This document shows, in pieces, positions 58,931 to 64,000 of a DNA stretch of 64,000 bases (its first letter is position 1; every line of letters starts with the position of its first letter). Origin of the DNA: Rhizophagus irregularis (taxonomy: Eukaryota; Glomeromycota; Glomeromycetes; Glomerales; Glomeraceae). The notes beneath the pieces are model-generated. The model was given only the letters and a program-made list of their open reading frames with translations, was not told the origin of the DNA and searched no databases. The stretch spans positions 2,852,001 to 2,916,000 of the forward strand of contig NC_089436.1 in assembly GCF_026210795.1 (NCBI RefSeq). The letters run 5' to 3'. Made by a program: the position numbers and the translations under genes.

Positions 58931-59780
58931 TTGGTGTAGACTCAATTAAGAAATACTGAAAATAATATAAATGGTTTTTTATTTTTTGTATCAATAAACA
59001 ATTTTTAAAAATGTTTATTCAGAGTTTCTGAAATTTTACGTTAATATTAAAATTTAATTCTGGTGTAACGTAAAATTTAATTCGGTGGAACTAAAAATTA
59101 TTTAATAATACTTAAAAAATATTAAAATATATTTATCATTTAAATTATTATTTATAAATACTGTAGAAAATACTTCTTTTTTTATTAAAAAATCCAAATT
59201 ACTAAATTTAGTTAATGCCAAAATGGTTAATATTTGTACTAAGTCGAGACGACATTGATCGCAAAATGTGATCTTAATCCATTGGTTGCTGAAACGATCA
59301 AAAGTCAGCCATACCAATTTACCAATTCATTAAAATCAGCTATAACTGATCAAATTCAAACTATAAAAGTTGTACTCTATTGCAAATAGGTTAATTCACT
59401 TTTCGATCCGACCAAATCTTGATCTAGAACTGAACGATGGGCTTCTTTTTTTGTAAATGTCTACGTGATGCATAGACTAATTAGAGAAAACCAGGATTTA
59501 AGTCACTTATATTAAATGTTATTTTTTATGGTTAATTCATAACTAAATATTTAGATCGCTTTCACGAATTAATTAATTTACAGATCCATTTGGGCGAGGT
59601 CGGCGATTTGAAATAATTATTATCAAAGTGAAAGTTAATAAATAAATTAAGCTCTGATTATCGCTAAATACAGTTATATTAAGACACCATTTACAAATTT
59701 TATACGTATTTATTTATATATTAGTATAGTATAGTTTTACTCGTGTGATACTATGATTTATATTTTTATCGAACTTTCAT
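58931..59780. other. Intergenic, no gene seen
   Basis: AT-rich; no further Sel1 repeat could be traced here. Confidence 0.4.
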
Positions 59781-59790
59781 GGATGAGCAC

Positions 59791-60125
59791 TAGGAATGGA
59801 ATCGGTTCAAAATGAGTCGACTCGAATCGATTCTGGAACCGATCTTAAATCTAAAAGATTCTGGATCTCTTGGGCTTAAAACTACTTTTAACCATAAAAA
59901 CCGTTCTGAACTTCGAACTGACTTCAAGAATACAAGAACCAACTCAAATTGAGTCATCTGACGATCACACACCAACTATCATTTGAAGGCCAATCAAAAT
60001 TTTCTGATTGATCATCATCACATGCTCTACTTGTGTCTCCGAACATAGATGACATAGCTCATATTTTTATTTATGTGGAATAATTAGAACCGAGCGACGA
60101 ACCGATTTCCAGGGTACCATCCCTA
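59791..60125. mobile_element. hAT MITE, 335 bp, perfect 8-bp target duplication
   Basis: The ends are TAGGAATGG and TAGGGATGG (inverted), with ATCGGTTC following on both sides. ATGAGCAC is duplicated at 59783-59790 and 60126-60133. Interior words CGAACCGA, GAACCGAT and ATCGATTC recur. It lies about 190-530 bp upstream of the Sel1 start at 60318, so it may affect that promoter. Confidence 0.88.
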
Positions 60126-60317
60126 ATGAGCACATTTCAATCGTTGATTTAATACGTCAAATTTTGGATTGACAATGACCATCTTGTGTAGTACAGATTA
60201 GAGGAAGGCGTAATCTAACTTAAATTGTGAAACAATGTACAATTTCCAAACAAATAAAATAATTAAATTTTTCAGGCCGATTCACAAAGACTTTTAAAAC
60301 TTTTCTAACAAATAATC

Positions 60318-62843
60318 ATGTCTTTAAATAATAATATTATTTCGAAAGAGGATGAAAATTTCTTGAAAGAATTTTTAAAAGATTTTTATCGTCAAGTTAT
60401 AAGAATAGAATATTTTTTAAAATATGAACATATTTTAAAGGAATGGTTAAAAGATTATTTTAATGATAATAAAAAAAATCCTGAAATAATTTTAAATTTA
60501 ATGAAAAATCATGAAGAAAGTGAAAATTGGTTTTCAAGTTTAATAGGATTTTTTTATGATCATAATATAGGACATAATAATACCAATTTTATTGATATTG
60601 ATAAAAATTATTCTTTGAAATTAAATTTGTTATCAATTAATAATAAAGATGGTATTAATTCTATGTATCATTTACTTAATAATATTATTTCAAAATATTT
60701 TTTATCATTTTATTATTATAAAGATATTATTTTAGATAAAAAGAATACAATCACGAAGAGGTTGGAAAATCTTTCATATGATCATTTTGAAAATTTTAAT
60801 GGACTAGAAATAAACTTATGTAAAGATGAAATAAATACTATAGAGAAGTATTATGAATCATTGGCGGATAAAGGTTTTAAACAAAATAAAACGGAATATG
60901 ATAAAAAGAAAAAATTAATAGAACTAAATAATTTAGGTTACTGCTATCAATTTGGAATAGGAAAAAATAAGGATGAGTTTAAAGCATTTGAATGTTATTT
61001 AAAATCGGCAGAAGAGGGAAATTCTAGTGCACAAAATAATTTAGGTTATTGTTATCAAAATGGAATAGGAATAATAAAAAATGAAAATAAATCATTTGAA
61101 TGGTATTTAAAAGCTGCTGATAAAGAAAATATAAATGCACAATATAATTTGGGCATTTGTTATCAAAATGGAATAGGAACAAACAAAGATGATAAGAAAG
61201 CTCTTGAATACTATATTAAATCTGCTAAAGGAGAATATCCAATTGCACAAAATTTGTTGGGTAATTATTATCAAAACGGAATTGGAATGGAAAAAGATTT
61301 AGAACAATCTATTTACTGGTATGAAAAAGCAGCAGAAAATGGAAATAAATTCGCACAATATAATTTGGCCAAAATTTATGTAAATGGAGAGAATGGCATA
61401 GAAAGAGATGAAAATAAAGCTTTTAAATATTATAAAAAATCAGCTAATCAAGAATATCTGGATGCCCAATTTGAACTTGGATACTGCTATGATGTAGGAA
61501 TTGGATTTCTTAACAAAATGAAAGCATTTGAACTATATGAAATTGCTGCTAAAAAAGAACACAAAATTGCACAACATAATCTTGGAAATTTGTATAAAAA
61601 AATGTTTGACTCAAAAGAAGCAATTTACTGGTATACCAAGGCAGCAGAAAATGGATATAAAATAGCGCAGTATGATTTAGCTTATTGCTATAAACGTGGG
61701 ATTGGGGTTGCAAAAGATAAAGTTAAGGCATTTCAATATTATAAAAAATCAGCTGATAATGATTATCTAAAGGCCCAATTTGAACTTGGATACTGTTATG
61801 ATGTAGGAATTGGGACGGAAATTAATAAAATAAAAGCATTTGAATTGTACGAAGTAGCAGCAAAAAAAGGACATACGATTGCACAATATAAACTTGGAGC
61901 TTTATATGAAGATGGAAAAAATTTAGAAAAGGCTTTTTACTGGTATAACAAAGCAGCAGAAAAAAGATTTAGTGTAGCACAATATAACTTGGGAAGGTGT
62001 TATAAACGTGGAAAAGGAGTTAAAAAGGATGAAAATAAAGCATTTGAATATTACAAGAAATCAGCTGATCAAGGATATCTAAATGCTCAATTTAAGCTTG
62101 GATATTGCTACAGCAAGGGAATTGGTACTGAAATTAATAAAACAAAGGCATTTGAGTTATATAAAATAGCAGTTGAGAAAGGATGTAAAACAGCATTATA
62201 TAATTTAGGCGAATGTTATGAATTAGGAAATGGTGTGAATAAAGATCCGGTTAAAGCATTTGAATGTTTTAAGAAATCAGCTGGAAATGGAAATGTTTAT
62301 TCGAAATTTCAGCTTGGATATTTTTATGTGAATGGTATTGGTACTGTAGTTAATAAAGAAAAGGGATTTGAATTATATAATGAAGCAGCCGGTAGTAATA
62401 TTCAAGTTGATTTTATTGAAAATGTTGAAGAATTAGTGAATGATTTAGATAAAGTTAATTATTGGTACCATAAAGCTGCAGAAAATAATAATGGACTTGC
62501 ATTATATAAGTTGGGCGAATTTCATGAATTAGGAATGGGTGTTTATGAAAATAAAGTTAGAGCATTTGAATTTTATAAAAAATCAGCTGATCAAGGATTT
62601 ATTGATGCTCAATATAAACTTGGATATTTTTATGAAAAAGGAATTGGTACCGATATTGATATAGCGAGGGCATTTGAATTGTACAGAATAGCCGCAGAAG
62701 GAGGAAATGTTGATGCACAAAAAAGTCTTGCATATTTATATGAACAAGACGAAGGGACTGATAAAAATATAGAAAATGCTGTTTATTGGTATAAGAAAGT
62801 TGTAGAAGATGTTCAAGAGAAGTTAGATGCTCTTTTAAAGTAA
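60318..62843 (+). CDS. Sel1-like repeat protein, 841 residues
   Basis: Single exon, intact. The N-terminal region (about 1-165) matches the other Sel1 gene of the window: FLKEFLKDFYRQVIRI, WFSSLIGFFYDHNIG, KYFLSFYYYKDIILD and GLEINLCKDEIN. From about residue 200 to 830 there are roughly 17 Sel1 repeats (AQNNLGYCYQNGIGIIKNE, AFEYYKKSADQGYLNAQFKL, AIYWYTKAAENGYKIAQYDL). The ATG follows a short AT-rich leader and aligns with the paralogue's start (MSLNN against MTLNN). Two repeats have lost their loop (KKMFDSKEAIYW, EDGKNLEKAFYW), so the solenoid is irregular. No signal peptide, membrane segment or kinase. Likely a cytosolic interaction scaffold of unknown partner. Decayed paralogue pieces lie upstream at 51.9 and 58.5 kb. 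Confidence 0.92.
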   Translation: MSLNNNIISKEDENFLKEFLKDFYRQVIRIEYFLKYEHILKEWLKDYFNDNKKNPEIILNLMKNHEESENWFSSLIGFFYDHNIGHNNTNFIDIDKNYSLKLNLLSINNKDGINSMYHLLNNIISKYFLSFYYYKDIILDKKNTITKRLENLSYDHFENFNGLEINLCKDEINTIEKYYESLADKGFKQNKTEYDKKKKLIELNNLGYCYQFGIGKNKDEFKAFECYLKSAEEGNSSAQNNLGYCYQNGIGIIKNENKSFEWYLKAADKENINAQYNLGICYQNGIGTNKDDKKALEYYIKSAKGEYPIAQNLLGNYYQNGIGMEKDLEQSIYWYEKAAENGNKFAQYNLAKIYVNGENGIERDENKAFKYYKKSANQEYLDAQFELGYCYDVGIGFLNKMKAFELYEIAAKKEHKIAQHNLGNLYKKMFDSKEAIYWYTKAAENGYKIAQYDLAYCYKRGIGVAKDKVKAFQYYKKSADNDYLKAQFELGYCYDVGIGTEINKIKAFELYEVAAKKGHTIAQYKLGALYEDGKNLEKAFYWYNKAAEKRFSVAQYNLGRCYKRGKGVKKDENKAFEYYKKSADQGYLNAQFKLGYCYSKGIGTEINKTKAFELYKIAVEKGCKTALYNLGECYELGNGVNKDPVKAFECFKKSAGNGNVYSKFQLGYFYVNGIGTVVNKEKGFELYNEAAGSNIQVDFIENVEELVNDLDKVNYWYHKAAENNNGLALYKLGEFHELGMGVYENKVRAFEFYKKSADQGFIDAQYKLGYFYEKGIGTDIDIARAFELYRIAAEGGNVDAQKSLAYLYEQDEGTDKNIENAVYWYKKVVEDVQEKLDALLK

Positions 62844-63337
62844 GACGGAATTCAAAATTGATCAAAATAATTTATTTTCTTTAAATTTTGAAATTTTCAT
62901 TGTAAACTGTAATTTTTTCACTGTCGCTTTTTTATTATTTAAATCCATCATCATTTATAAATTTATGCTATCAAGAAATTAATAAATTAAAAATTTTTTT
63001 TTGATTTCTAATTAGAATATTCTAAATATGATTATAGATATAAACCATTTGACCTGTAAATATTATGTTGGCATATGTTAGTATCGTCCACCAAGATATC
63101 AGTTATAAATGGTCTACAAATTGAAGATCATGAAAATCATTCCTTTTTGGATAATTCCGGTGGAAAATCTGTTACTTTTTTTTTGGAATTATCGATAACT
63201 CAGGCCCTGAATTCAATAATGCGTAATAAATATGAATCATACATAGTACTACTTTAACCATACATAATCATACACATCAACACTATTGCGAATTTATTAA
63301 TTGTGCCACTTTTGTGACTGTGACTATAAAGTCAGGA
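62844..63337. other. 3' flank of the Sel1 gene, no gene seen
   Basis: AT-rich. A 60-codon ORF at 63075 (TTG start) has no support beyond length. Confidence 0.4.
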
Positions 63338-63606
63338 TTATTTACATCAATGTGTCAGCCTAAGTCATGCTGCCTACAATAAAATATATTACATGTTCTT
63401 CATAAATTACTGACAAGTGCATGGTAATATTGACTCATATTAACAAAGAATATGTAATATAGTATTTAATTGTGCATTATTTAATTTGACTAATAATGTA
63501 CTTCTTATTCACATCAATGTGTCAGTTCAAGTCATGCTGCCTACAATAAAATATATTACATGTTCTTAATTAATTACTGACAAATGCATGGTAATATTGA
63601 CTCATA
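63338..63606 (+). repeat. Direct repeat, two 102-bp copies 167 bp apart
   Basis: Copies at 63338-63439 and 63505-63606 share ACATCAATGTGTCAG, AAGTCATGCTGCCTACAATA and TGCATGGTAATATTGACTCA. They lie 130-400 bp upstream of the gene starting at 63736, a position suited to a duplicated promoter block. Confidence 0.8.
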
Positions 63607-63735
63607 CAAAAAATACATATATATATAACTAAAATACCCATCAAATTCTTTATTTCTTTACCATTTTAAATATCTTTACCATTTTAAATAATTCATTATT
63701 TATCCTACTTTTTTAGTAATTTGAATCTAATCAAT

Positions 63736-64000
63736 ATGAGCAACTATCCTGGTCAAAATAGTAAGTCCAATGAAACGTACTTAATTTGTAATATTTACTT
63801 TCAAAGATACTTAGTTATTAACCAACTTCTATTTAGTTCTAATTGAATATTTAAAAGAACAAGGTAGTAAATCATCATATTGTGGATTTTTGAAATTTAG
63901 CAGTAAATTCATCACTGCTTTGATATCACCTACAGATACATGTGATAGGCTTGATACTATTTGGTTTTATCACTTTCTTTGGGAGGCAAAATCTCTGTTT
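63736..64000 (+). CDS. Start of a spliced gene, cut by the window edge
   Basis: Exon 1 (63736-63760) encodes MSNYPGQN and one base. The intron has donor GTAAGT and acceptor CTTCTATTTAG; exon 2 from 63837 restores the frame as ILIEYLKEQGSKSSYCGFL and stays open to the last base (LDTIWFYHFLWEAKSLF). A TATATATATAA stretch at about 63616 and the duplicated block upstream are plausible promoter parts. Family not recognised. Confidence 0.6.

Overview
This is eukaryotic nuclear DNA. It is very AT-rich, has short GT-AG introns of about 60-110 bp in its genes, and is crowded with decayed transposons. The gene families match the genome style of an arbuscular mycorrhizal fungus (Glomeromycotina, most like Rhizophagus): long Sel1-repeat proteins, a RING-like plus TPR protein, F-box proteins, kinases with an EGGFSKIYKATW loop, LINEs with a C-terminal RNase H, and hAT and MULE-type transposases. 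The organism is inferred from these families, not proven. I see no tRNA, rRNA, CRISPR array or prokaryotic operon.

Layout. 0-1.3 kb: GC-richer remnant of an unrecognised, probably multicopy reading frame. 2.4-4.2 kb (-): intact two-exon cytochrome P450. 5.3-6.3 kb: two broken coding fragments, one an orphan signal-peptide exon. 7.3-12.3 kb: tandem repeat, small MITE, dead LINE reverse transcriptase with a foreign sliver inside it, dead hAT transposase. 14.2-15.0 kb: 75-bp tandem repeat that stays open as 25-residue units. 17.5-18.7 kb (-): F-box pseudogene broken by a hairpin element. 19-22.4 kb: retroelement debris and a GC-punctuated minisatellite. 24.1-25.5 kb (-): 5'-truncated LINE with RNase H. 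25.9-29.5 kb (-): intact 1198-residue Sel1 protein. 29.7-31.7 kb: pyrimidine-rich and purine-rich tracts. 32.0-35.2 kb: orphan exon, then a multi-exon MULE-like transposase pseudogene. 36.2-41.0 kb: TIR element with a decayed 630-codon ORF of unknown family, carrying a Tc1/mariner-like MITE inside and a hAT-like element inside its right TIR. 41.6-45.6 kb (-): six-exon RING-like/TPR gene, complete except for one in-frame TGA. 45.8-48.6 kb: three inverted-repeat elements. 51.9-58.9 kb: a Sel1 pseudogene apparently split by a 6.4-kb insertion that includes a kinase pseudogene and a foldback element. 59.8-60.1 kb: hAT MITE. 60.3-62.8 kb (+): second intact Sel1 gene (841 residues). 63.7-64.0 kb: start of another gene running off the window.

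How it fits together. The probable working genes are the P450, the two Sel1 proteins, possibly the RING-like/TPR gene, and the partial gene at the right edge. They sit as islands in transposon debris. Nothing suggests a shared pathway. The Sel1, RING-like/TPR, F-box and kinase families all provide protein-interaction or signalling modules and are families that duplicate and decay in place. The most informative structures are the nested transposons, whose target-site duplications can be read base for base, and the matching halves of the interrupted Sel1 paralogue.
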